Positions 1 to 9,194 of a stretch of DNA of 64,000 nucleotides are shown one piece after another. The first letter of the stretch is position 1; the number at the start of each line of letters is the position of its first letter. Position numbers and translations under genes: made by a program. The DNA lies in NCBI GenBank assembly GCA_017165825.1, contig CM029384.1:1-64000 (forward strand), in the 5' to 3' direction. The notes under the pieces are model-generated. The model was not told the origin of the DNA. It made no database searches and saw nothing but the letters and a program-made list of their open reading frames with translations. This DNA comes from Hepsetus odoe. Its lineage: Eukaryota > Chordata > Actinopteri > Characiformes > Hepsetidae.

Positions 1-540
1 TAAGTTTTAAAATGGATTTTACTTACCACTGGGCACGTCTCTTCAAAACTCCATGTGTGGAAAAGATGGACGTCAGAAACTGTTGAGAGCAGTTGATGGG
101 AAAACAGGCGAGTCCGTCTCCGACCCGTTTGTACGTCGCTCCTGACTCTGTCGAAGCCACATAATAATGTGCTACAACATGTGTACAGATCCTGCTTTAT
201 ACATGTTACAGCACATTAAACTCAGCTGTTCTGAGGGATCGTGTCTGTCGGTGTCTGCTGTCCTGATAAAGCCGAGCTGTCCGGAGTTCAGTGTTTTGGG
301 TTTTTCTGATCTAAAGCTCCCATTATCATATAATGAAGACTCACACTGTAATCATATCATCTGTTGTGTGTGATTAGATGTCATTAAAGGACTGTTGATA
401 TTTGACCCGTTTTTCTATGATTTGTATGAAATTCCACATAAATATGAAATTTGATTGTAGCAGCCTGGTGTGCAGGAACGACCCCAGGGGGGTGGAGCAT
501 CTTTCTTCCCGCCTTTCAATTACGGGTGTGTCCCGAAACT
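1..540. other. Left-edge sequence without a recognised gene
   Basis: Short open frames occur in several frames, but none has a recognisable domain. An ATTAAA polyadenylation-like hexamer lies at 383-388, so part of this could be the 3' untranslated end of a gene to the left; that is a guess. Similarity to the ERV copy at 34.5 kb begins only near 547, so I place the ERV boundary at about 541. No LTR-like sequence is visible here. Confidence 0.4.
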
Positions 541-1640
541 CGGATGCCTTCTGTCCCTCCCTAGGAGTTAATGTCTGTGATGCCTGCTTACCCTCCCCCC
601 GTCCCTCAGCCTCTATCAGCAAACAAACTGTATCCTGATCTCAAAGCATTGGAGAGGGAACAGCGGGGTTTGTTGGAGGAAGAGAAAGTTACAGGGAGAG
701 AAGAGAGTGAGAAAAAGGGCTCATCAACTAATGTATTATCCAACAACGTGCCACTGAAACGTGCCACACACTTTGTGTAAAAAACCTTCTGCAAAGGAAA
801 AACATGGAAAAAGTGAGATTGACAGCGAAAGTGACACTGATCATGTCCCTGCCCACCTTGCTCCCATTAGGGAAAGAAGAGGTAAGGTTAAGGAAGAGGA
901 TGTTTGATATAAACTACAAAACTTGTGTCCCATGTTCCAGTGGAACCTGAAAAAATTGACAAATGGTCTAAAGAAACTTCTCATCCCAAAGGTGGATCAA
1001 GAAAGACCTGCAGAGAATTATGCCGTATAAGAGATATTTATCGGCTTTATCCAGAAGATGCACTTCAGATTCTACCTGCAATGGTTTATCGCTCACGGGT
1101 GGAGAAACTGAAAGAAAGACTCCATCTGGCTTTGGGTGATGATGAACAAAATCTGAAAGAGGGATGGGAGGCCATAAAAGAATGGCTTGATGAGTTGAAT
1201 CCAGAACAAACAAATTGATCTCAGATTACTGCTTGCCAACAGAAGCCAACAGAAAGCGTTTACGAATATGCTGAACGTTTCAAACAAGCTTGGCTTGATT
1301 ATTCTGGGTTTCCTAACATCACAGAGGACAATTATGACCAAGCAAATTGTATCCCTTTAAAGACAACCTTCGTTGACGGACTAAACATAGAATTGTCCAG
1401 GCTCTTGAAAGTCATGTACCCAGGTTGTGAGAAGGACGCAGGAAAAAGTATCTCACAAATTGTTGAGACAGCTGGAAGCATGGAAGCCGACCTCGCTGTG
1501 AAAGTTTGAATGGCTCAATTGGACGGAAATGAAACCAGAAAATCCAACAAAAAAAGACAACACCCTGCTTCATATGCGGAAAAACTGGTCACTGAGCAAA
1601 ACAGTGTTGGTTCCGGAAGGATCTGAATCAAGCGAATGGC
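541..1640 (+). pseudogene. gag: ERV-1 gag remnant (matrix-like, capsid, zinc knuckle)
   Basis: The first part (about 571-780) has a proline-rich PPPVPQP stretch and an acidic/basic spacer that recurs in the 34.5 kb copy. From 925 a capsid-like frame runs to a TGA at 1216-1218 and continues in the same frame to 1509. Just after that first stop is a stretch resembling the retroviral major homology region (P-x-E-S-V-x-x-Y-x-x-R-F-x-x-A). At 1566-1607 a C-x2-C-x4-H-x4-C zinc knuckle is readable, but the codon after its histidine is TGA. Several frames are needed to read the gene, so it is non-functional. Assignment rests on motif order and on the downstream pro-pol. Confidence 0.8.
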
Positions 1641-1771
1641 AAACCACAAGGTGGTCATGGAAATGACAATGAATCAAGAAGCGATGCCGACACCGGAGAG
1701 GGTAATCTGGTCAAGAGATTCCGCAAACTGACCCCGAGTCAACAACGGCGGCTCCTGAGTGCAGAAGAGAC

Positions 1772-2170
1772 AAAAAACTGACTGAGCCTGCTCTCCAGTC
1801 AATTCTGGCACTGGTAGAGCATCGGGCAGATGGACTGTATGCCAGCATAACAATTAATGACACAGAAGTAGATTTTCTCGTAGACACTGGAGCTGAAATC
1901 ACTTGTACCCCAACACGAGTTGCAGAACAATGCAAATTACAATTAGGCAAAAATAGAAAGAAAATAACCACAGCAGGGGGTGAGGTGATCTACCTGCAGA
2001 CGTCAAACCAGGTTGATTTTCAAATTGGACCGGTGACTAAGGAATGTGTGCTATGGGTCGGAGACATATCAGCCCCAATCTTGGGACTGGATGTGCTGCT
2101 TCAAATTGACTCATCATTGGACATCAGACAAGGAAAATTATCTTGGAACTTGAGGCGCTTGGAAAAACTT
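1772..2170 (+). pseudogene. pro: ERV-1 aspartic protease
   Basis: The active-site motif LVDTGA is encoded at 1877-1894, and a second hydrophobic motif I-L-G-L-D lies about 65 residues later (near 2083). This spacing fits a retropepsin, the enzyme that cuts Gag and Gag-Pol during maturation. The frame is open from about 1772 and runs directly into reverse transcriptase, as in a pro-pol polyprotein. Upstream a frameshift separates it from the zinc knuckle. The ATG at 1985 is internal and is not a real start. Confidence 0.85.
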
Positions 2171-3352
2171 AAACTGAAGGAAGATCCAATATGGGCACAT
2201 GCAAAAACTGACTGCGGCCTTCTGAAGATGGAACCAGTCAAGCTCAAGGGCACCACCCTGCCCTGCACCAAACAATATCCTATCAGTCGCGTGTCCTCTG
2301 AAGGCATCATTCAAGTCATCAAACAGCTTGAAGAAAATGGTGTCATCACCAAAGCACACAGTCCTTCAAACAGCCCTGTGTGGCCAGTAAGGAAACCAGA
2401 TGGTTCTTGGCGCCTAACAATTGATTACAGAGTGGTAAATCAATACATTGAGAAATTGGCACCGTTAGTTGCAGATCCTATTACAATCTTCCAAGCCATG
2501 AAACTGGAACACAAATGGTTTATGGTTCTCGACATGGCAAATGGCTTTTGGTCCGTGCCTCTCAACAAAGAGTCACAACCATGGACCGCGTTCACAATAA
2601 GTGGCCAACAGTACCAATTCACCCGTCTTCCGCAGGGATATCACATGGCGTTGAGACACCACCTTCGTTAACTTCCAGAAATGGAATCAACAGTCATCCA
2701 ATATGTGGATGACATCCTGATTGCTTCAGAGGAAGAAGACCAACATGAACAAGATGTTTTGCATATCTTGGACTTCCTATATGAAAAAGGACACAAAGCA
2801 AGATAACGAGAAATCACTCAAGATTGAACACAAGCGATCAAGACAGCAAAAGAGCCAAAAACAATTAAGGAATTGCGCTCTTTCTTGGGATTGTGCAACT
2901 ACAACCCAGCATGGGTTGATTCATACACAGAAATTGCACAACCTTTGACCGATCTGCTAAAAGGATGGAAGGATCCAACAGATCCAATCGAGTTGAACCA
3001 AAAACAAATCCAAGCTTTCCAAAATTTGAAAAAGGCGTTCTGTCAAGCACCTGCTCTGGGAATTCCAGACACAGGACAACCTTTCACATTGAATGTCCAT
3101 GAAAGAGATGGACACATAACAGCAGTGCTTTCACAAGATCATGGCGGTTTGCAGAGACCTTTTGGATACTACTCAGCGAAACTGGATAACGTGGCCCTTG
3201 GATGGGGTCCGTGTCTTCGAGCAGTTCAAGCAACATATCTGGCCGTTAACACAGTTTCCAGCCTGGTGTTGGATGAAACATTGGTGGTTAAATGTCCACA
3301 TGCTGTTCATACTCTGCTAACCTTGAGTCGAGCATCACAAGTCACAGCCGCT
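2171..3352 (+). pseudogene. pol: ERV-1 reverse transcriptase and connection domain
   Basis: Conserved RT blocks are visible in order: W-P-V-R-K-P-D-G-S-W-R with D-Y-R; an F-M-V-L-D-M-A-N-G-F-W block carrying the first catalytic Asp; F-x-R-L-P-Q-G-Y; and the catalytic YVDD at 2702-2713. Just after LPQG a few codons are missing relative to the family. A TAA at 2669-2671 interrupts the frame immediately before the YVDD block, and a further deletion with TAA follows near 2804. A thumb/connection segment (L-R-S-F-L-G-L-C-N-Y) is open from 2873 to 3352. The gene is dead. Confidence 0.9.
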
Positions 3353-3356
3353 TGAT

Positions 3357-3960
3357 GGGCAAAATGGTCCACCATTTTGGAATCATCCAACATTGTCATT
3401 GAAAAAGCAAGTCTGTCCAACCCTGCGACCCTTCTCCCAACAGACACAGAAATCGATGACCATGATTGTGTGGAAATAATCTCTACAACAAGCACCCAAG
3501 AAGTGCCTTTGCAGAATCCTGATCTGGTGCTGTACACCGATGGTTCCTCGATGGTCAAAAATGGATTGAGAATTGCAGGATGGTCAGTGACAACAGAAAC
3601 GGATGTTCTGTCCAGCGGAAGCAGGTCAAAAGGGACATCCACTCAACAAGCAGAATTGAAAGCTCTCATTGAAGCCTGCAAACTGGCTGAAAATCAAACA
3701 GCAAACATCTACACAGATTAAAGATATGCTTTTGGTGTTGTCCACGATTTTGGACTACTGTGGAAACAAAGAGGGTTTCTAACAGCAGCAGGAACTCCAG
3801 TGAAAAATGGAGAACTTGTGGAAGAACTGTTACATGCGGTCCAACTCCTGAAAGACGTGTCAATCATGAAGTGCAAAGCACACACCAAAACCGACGCAAT
3901 GGAACATAGAGGAAATGCTCTTGCTGATGAGGCTGCAAAAATTGCTGCAGAGAAAGGTGG
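3357..3960 (+). pseudogene. pol: ERV-1 RNase H
   Basis: RNase H removes the RNA strand during reverse transcription. The first catalytic motif Y-T-D-G-S-S is at 3533-3550, the middle glutamate lies in the Q-Q-A-E-L-K-A-L block, and the third motif reads Y-T-D followed by TAA (3718-3720) and R-Y-A. The 34-36 kb copy has a serine codon at that position, so the stop is private to this copy. The last conserved segment (G-N-x-x-A-D-E-A-A) follows at about 3911-3940. The frame is otherwise shared with the upstream pol pieces. Confidence 0.9.
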
Positions 3961-4797
3961 ATCCAGCGTAAAGGCCGAAGCAAGTGTCAGAGCACTCCAC
4001 AAACACATGGAAGACATCAAAGACATGCAAAACAACAGCCCAGCTAAAGAACGATGGACTTGGATGGAAAAGGGTGCGAAACTTCATCCAGACGATGTCT
4101 GGAGATTTGGAGATTCACAGAGAACAGTGGCTCCAGCATCACTAGTTCCATATCTCACACAGCAGATCCATTCTGTTGGACACATTGGTCTTGAAAAAAT
4201 GATTAATCGGTTCAACCAACACTGGTGGAGTCCTCAGTTTCGTGCTCAGGCACAACAAGTTGTTGGTCAATGCATGACCTGTCAGAGGAACAACACAGGA
4301 CCCGGCACTCCAATCCCAACGCTGACGGCTCCTGCACCACCAGGACCCTTTCTGCATCTGCAAGTTGATTACATCACCTTACCAATGAGCCACGGATATT
4401 CAAACGTGTTGGTCATTGTGGACAAGTTTTCAAGATGGGTGGAAGCATCACCATGAACCTGCCAGGAAGCTTTGACTTGAGACAAGCAGATGTTCACCTC
4501 GCTAGTGATGGTTTGGTTGAATACTGCGACAAACTGATACATGCTGTTCAATGTGCCTCTCGACAGGTGACCAACGCGTGGGCCCAGCGGTAGGGAGGGG
4601 GTCACTCAATGGTGCCCGGTGAGTGGGTGCTAGTCCGAAAACCACAAAAAGAGCCACTTGGTGCAAAGTGGGAGGGCCCATACCAGGTGCTCCTGATTAC
4701 ATCTGCTGCAGTGAAGGTGTCTGGCAAGAAAAAATGGATCCATGCCAGTTCACTGCAAAAGAGTGAACTTTGTTCCTGGCATAGAGGAATGCACTAA
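3961..4797 (+). pseudogene. pol: ERV-1 integrase, core mostly deleted
   Basis: The N-terminal zinc-binding domain is complete: His codons at 4169 and 4181, then Cys codons at 4271 and 4280 (HHCC). The catalytic core begins (L-Q-V-D-Y) and ends at a TGA at 4454-4456, after the V-D-K-F-S-R-W block. Most of the core is then missing. The C-terminal domain resumes at 4609-4797 in another frame, with W-V-L-V-R-K and W-E-G-P-Y-Q-V-L-L, the GPY signature of gammaretroviral integrases. The enzyme would be inactive. Confidence 0.88.
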
Positions 4798-4925
4798 GGT
4801 GAAGTGCTAGTAACCTCTCTCTTAGTAGCCTCTGTTGCTGGGCAACAGAGTGGAAAAACTTCAACCAGCCAGAAGATGTGAACTCATTCACACACACTTA
4901 AATACACAGCTCTTTATGTGTATGA

Positions 4926-6298
4926 AGAATACCATGATGTTTAACCTTCTCTTGTGTTTGTATTTACAGGTTGCCCTCGTGGTCAGTCACAATGACGGTT
5001 TAAGGGGAAACACCTTTATAGCTGCAGTGCATGGTTTTGCAACAGTATTTGCAAAAGTATTTAACAAGTCAGGGGCAGTGGTGGCCTAGTGGTTAGGGCG
5101 TTGGCCGCATGATCGGAGGATCGGGGGTTCGAACCCCTTCCCAATGGGTTGGACACCAGCACTCCCCCGCGACCCCGTTTGGGACAAGCGGCAGAAAATG
5201 GATGGATTTAACAAGTCAGATTGTTGGATCAGTGGCCAAATTCCACATGGTATGGAAATATTCCCACATTTGCAGTTCCCCTCACCATCACTGATCACAA
5301 CTGCACCTGCCCTTTCTGAAACGTGAGGATTTGGGTAATGAGAGTCATAACTGCTACTCACCATGTAAGACCAATAGCTAAACCAGATACACCCATAAAG
5401 TTAGCATACACACCCAAGGGGAATCTATGTTGGATTAATAATGGTTCTGGGCCTTATTTAGGTACTAGTGTAGGTCATTTGGCCATCACACATTACCCAA
5501 ATCACACATAGTATGTCTGAATGATCATTCTGTACAGTTTACCTTGATTTTCAAAACTGCATATTTTTCAGATGACGCTCCCACTGTGAACGGGACCATG
5601 TACGTTTGTGGTAACAAAGCTTACAGTTATCTGCCTGAACATTGGTCAGGTACATGATATGCAGCTTACGTCATACCAGCCTTGAGACACACTACTGATC
5701 CTAGACTTAATCATTTACACAAACGGGATTTATTTCATTCTCATCAGCTTGTAGCACAACCTGCTAAAAGATTCTTTTCAGCTCTTTTTCCTAATTATGG
5801 AATGACAGTAGCTTTAGATGAAATTAGAGAAGTAGTGAGAGTAATGGAAGATGATAATAATGATACAGCACGTGCTTTAGATCAAATTAATCATGAACTA
5901 AACAACATGAGACACATGACTCTCCAGAACAGGTTGGCTCTGGACCTCTTGCTGCTGAAAAAGGTGGAACTTGTGCCGTTATTGGGGACGAGTGTTGCTC
6001 ATTCGTTCCAGACGTATCCCATAATGACTCGACTCTAATTTCAGAGATCAGAAAACAGATCAAGGTTATGCACACTGCCTCTACAGCTTCAGTGGACCCC
6101 TTCGGATGGTTCACCTGCACGTATGGGGTTCTGGCCAATCATATTTTTCAAGGCTTTGTTGTACTCATATGTTCGATTACTCTGATTCTCCTGATAATCA
6201 AGACTGTTTTATGCTTTGTTTCCAGGACATGTAAGACTGTACATGTCAATGTAGTCTCTCAGTCTCAAGATGTGGAAATATTTGATCATTACCTGTAA
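4926..6298 (+). pseudogene. env: ERV-1 envelope gene, broken, with SINE insertion
   Basis: A hydrophobic leader (MMFNLLLCLYLQ) begins near 4935, followed by a pyrimidine-rich stretch ending in ACAG, possibly the env splice acceptor. The surface part is interrupted by a SINE (5073-5205) and by stops. The transmembrane part is readable from about 5682, with a frameshift near 5950; a C-x6-CC motif lies at 5972-5998. In the same frame as that motif, a membrane span (about 6146-6229) and a short tail run to the TAA at 6296-6298. C-x6-CC is the site by which gamma-type TM subunits join SU. No intact Env can be made. Confidence 0.88.
5073..5205 (+). mobile_element. tRNA-derived SINE (SINE-1) in ERV-1 env
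   Basis: The head carries an A-box-like stretch (TGGCCTAGTGGTTAGG) and a B box (GGTTCGAACCC), the pol III promoter elements of tRNA genes. The tail reads CCCCGTTTGGGACAAGCGG. It is flanked by 14-bp direct repeats ATTTAACAAGTCAG at 5059-5072 and 5206-5219, the target-site duplication expected of LINE-driven insertion. It landed after the ERV had integrated. Confidence 0.9.
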
Positions 6299-6445
6299 TG
6301 ATACATGATGATGATGGTATGATTATGGTTCAGTCATTAATTGCAGTTTGATTTTGAATATTTAGCATAATGATCAGGGTCTTTGTTTCAATTCAAATTG
6401 ATTGATTTAATTATTAATTTAATGTTGATTCAATGGGTTTACATA

Positions 6446-6461
6446 GAATCACAGGGGGGAG
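6446..6461 (+). promoter_or_regulatory. ERV-1 polypurine tract
   Basis: The purine run ACAGGGGGGAG lies directly before the TG that starts the 3' LTR. It is the expected primer site for plus-strand DNA synthesis. The minus-strand copy has the matching tract just outside its LTR (about 50465-50475). Confidence 0.75.
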
Positions 6462-6835
6462 TGATGGATTGTAGCTTGATTTTACTCATTTATTTTTTGT
6501 TATTTTATTCGTATATATTCATCTGTAACTGCATCTCTATTTTTCTCTGTTCTCTTCTGAGTAACGCTTTCTTTGCACCCAAACAAGGTCATAGTCTCAG
6601 ATTAGGTGTCTCCACTGGAGGCCTTGGAGCTCCTGGAGACAAATAAAAAGGCACACTCTGAACTGTGCAAGTGAAGAGAGAAAGGATTCCACACAGAGAG
6701 GAACACTGACCGGTCATTTGAACATCTTGTAAGAATTTCGTTACTTTTCTGTTAATAAACTTCGCTATAGCTTAAAACCCTCTTTGCCTCATCATTGACT
6801 CCTCGAACCTCGGTTCTCAATCGGAGAATCCAACA
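6462..6835 (+). repeat. ERV-1 3' LTR, internally deleted
   Basis: It begins TGATGGATTG and ends GAGAATCCAACA. It contains an A/T-rich box before a GGCACACTCTGAACTG block and an AATAAA at about 6753. Compared with the 629-bp LTR on the minus strand at 49836-50464 it lacks roughly 250 bp in the middle. LTR pieces recur at 7638-7842, 18238-18361, 22528-22890 and 34258-34460. Confidence 0.85.
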
Positions 6836-7261
6836 ACAGATAAAAGGTCTTTCAGACTTTTTTTTCTACTAACCACACACGCACATCTTCACATCTTCAC
6901 AGTCCTGGTAGAGCTCGACATCTCCTGATCCTTCCTCTTACAGAACTGAACTGAAGGAAATCAGGTTTTTTCGGAGATACTAGCTTTACTCTCCTTTGAA
7001 CTGGGAACTCAATGGTCGAATGGGCGGGGCTTCAAGTTGGCGGGGTCACATGCGTGTTTTGATTAGAAAATAAATTTTTATATTTATTTTTCAAACTTGG
7101 GTTTAAAGACATATAATGTTCCAATTAAAGTATAGATATCCCAGAAAAAAACTGAAAATTTTACTTATTTAAATTATCTATTTTCTATCATGATGTTTGT
7201 AGTCCTCATCACTTACTCATGAGATGTTCAATATTATATTATATTATATTATAAATCAAGA
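6836..7261. other. No gene seen; A/T-rich spacer
   Basis: The stretch holds a short ATATT tandem repeat (about 7231-7253) and otherwise shows no domain, RNA gene or familiar repeat that I recognise. Confidence 0.4.
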
Positions 7262-7637
7262 TGGTGGCAGCTGGAGGTCCTCACAGTCAGGTAGAACAGG
7301 AACAGTCTGGGATTTGTTCCACAAATCAGCTCACCCTCTGGAGAGTTGAATTCTACACCTCCACAAGGTGAGGCCCAACTCAAGGAGGGTCCCTTCAAGA
7401 AAGATGATGGGCCGAGATGCAGTCCTGAGTACTGAGACCTTTACTGATCTGCTCAGAAAGGTGCTCATGAAGACATTCTGTTTCAGCATACTTTAAATCT
7501 TCCACCATCATCTCAGAGCCCAAAATTATTCTACAAAATCTCTGACTGACTTTAGCCCAGTGGCTTTAACATCCATAGTCATGATGTGCTTTGGCAAACT
7601 TGTACTTTCAAACCTCAAAATCATCATCCTACCTACT
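7262..7637 (+). mobile_element. LINE A-like fragment (reverse transcriptase)
   Basis: Near 7530-7630 the plus strand encodes D-F-S-P-V-A-L-T-S-I-V-M, close to the D-Y-R-P-V-A-L-T-P-I-I-M-K block of the LINE at 9195-12128. Near 7270 a CTGGAGGTCCTCACAGTCAGG stretch matches the endonuclease part of the same family. It is an old, internally deleted fragment. Confidence 0.6.
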
Positions 7638-7842
7638 TTTGGATTCTACGACTGAGAACCGAGGTTTGAAGAGTAAGTGATGAGGCGAAGTGGTTTGAAG
7701 CTATAGCAAAGTTTATTAAGAGAAGAGTAATGAAGTTTTTACAAGTTGTTTAAGGGCCCAGTGTTTCTCTCTCTGTGTCGAAATCCTCTCAATACCTTGC
7801 ACAGTTCAGAGTGTGCCTTTTTATCTATCCCCCAGGAGCTCA
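7638..7842 (-). repeat. ERV LTR fragment, reverse orientation
   Basis: The stretch matches the end of the ERV LTR on the opposite strand, from GGATTCT..GAGAACCGAGG through GCACAGTTCAGAGTGTGCC to the AGGAGCTC block. The remainder of the LTR is missing. Confidence 0.75.
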
Positions 7843-7924
7843 AAATGCAGACTATCGATTCTGTTAAGCATTAAAAGTTTTCTACATGTTGTTGGAAATT
7901 AATTCCTTTATTCAAGCCAATGTG

Positions 7925-8165
7925 ACAAACATCTAAAGTATGCGGGTTTGAATCCCAGACCAGCAGGTTGCCCAGAGGTGCCCTTGAGCAAGTTCCGTCC
8001 CCATCACTGTTCCCCGGGTGCCGGATATGGCTGCCCCCTGCTGTGTGGGTTAAATAGAGAGGTTGTGGTTCACTGTGTGTTGTGTTCTTGGTTCTGGTTA
8101 GAACTGAACTGCATTTAATTTGCTTTGTAAGTGTTTTCTGCTCAATGACAAATAAAGATGAAACT
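7925..8165 (+). mobile_element. SINE-2 copy
   Basis: It has a B-box-like GGTTTGAATCCC, the GCTGCCCCCTGCTG motif and a tail ending in ACAAATAAAGATGAAACT. A close copy lies at 39895-40165 in the paralogous segment. Confidence 0.7.
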
Positions 8166-8371
8166 AATCTTGTCTAATATCCAAAAAGAATTTACTTCAC
8201 ACAGGAGCTGATCCTGTGCCCGAGTATTGAGCCAGTCTGATATGATCTTGATATGAATTTGGTTCTTGGTTTGACCAATTGAAAATGTCATTAAAATTTT
8301 CAAATTTCAAATTTTCCAATTGAAAATGTCATTAAAAATAGTAACCATGTTAAAAAAAAATTTATATGATG

Positions 8372-8580
8372 ATGGTTGGTGAGTCGGGCCCAGGATCAGA
8401 AGATTGTAGGTTTAAATCCCAGACCAGTAGGTTCCCCTGAGGTACCCTTGAGCAAAGTACTGATAGCTGCCCCCTGCTGGAGTGTGTGTGTATGGGTGAA
8501 ACTCAGAGGTTGAATTTCATTGTGTTGTGCTGTGCTTCACAATGAAAAGAGAAGTAACTTTCACTTTTTTACAATCTGAC
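8372..8580 (+). mobile_element. SINE-2 copy
   Basis: It carries a tRNA-like head with GGTTTAAATCCC, then CTGCCCCCTGCTGG and TTGAATTTCATTGTG. The counterpart in the duplicated segment is at 40392-40640, so this insertion predates the duplication. Confidence 0.7.
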
Positions 8581-9194
8581 ATGGAAGGGGTGTAGAAGAG
8601 GAGAGATGGGCACATAGTTGTGGTCAACAGCGGAAGTCCAGAGGAATTCAAAGACTGGAAATAGGTGTGCGTGTGTGTGTGTGTGTGCGTGTTGAGGGTC
8701 ACTATCAGCTTGGAAAGTCTGAAAGCTGCTGTTGTGTGTCGCTACAAATGCGGTAAAAGCATTTTACCAGCTTGTTTTTATTAAAGTCAAGTCAAGTCAA
8801 GTCAAGTAGGATTTTATTGTCATTTCAGCCATATACACAGTACACAGTGAAACGAAATAACGTTCCTCCAGGACCCTGGTGCTACACACAAGACAAGACA
8901 CAACACAAGACACAAGACAACATAAGACACAACACGGGACAACAAGTGCGGACAAGACAGACAAGACAGACAACAACAGACGGCACGACAGACAGTACAT
9001 TCATCCGTGGAAGGCTGCAGTGTTGTGGAACAAAGCAGCCCAGGCACATTATGGTGTAGCAGTGTGGTGGAGCGGTGTTACTGTATTTAAAGTGCAGAGT
9101 GCAACACGAGATAAATAAATAAATACAGAATGAAAAGTGGAGGAAGTGGTGGGTGAAGTGGTGGGTTTAAGAGTTTTGTATTATTGGTGGGTTT

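Larger units (their letters stand above)
541..6835 (+). mobile_element. Endogenous retrovirus ERV-1, gammaretrovirus-like, decayed
   Basis: Order along the plus strand is gag (matrix-like, capsid, zinc knuckle), protease, reverse transcriptase, RNase H, integrase, env, polypurine tract and 3' LTR. No 5' LTR is visible, so the copy is truncated or rearranged at its left end. Stops, frameshifts and deletions break every gene, so it cannot make a complete set of proteins. The integrase C-terminus has a GPY-type domain and Env has a C-x6-CC motif, both usual for gamma-type (class I) retroviruses. Two further copies of the family are in the window (34258-36325, and a minus-strand copy at 49836-57378). 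A SINE interrupts env. Confidence 0.9.

Noticed and set aside
5073..5145. tRNA gene
   Set aside because: A- and B-box-like motifs are present, but the element is a SINE with a target duplication; no cloverleaf with paired acceptor stem is apparent.
8870..8995. ACAAGACA-rich low-complexity run as a separate satellite
   Set aside because: It is the normal 3' untranslated region of LINE A, also found at 27400-27480 and 56380-56450.
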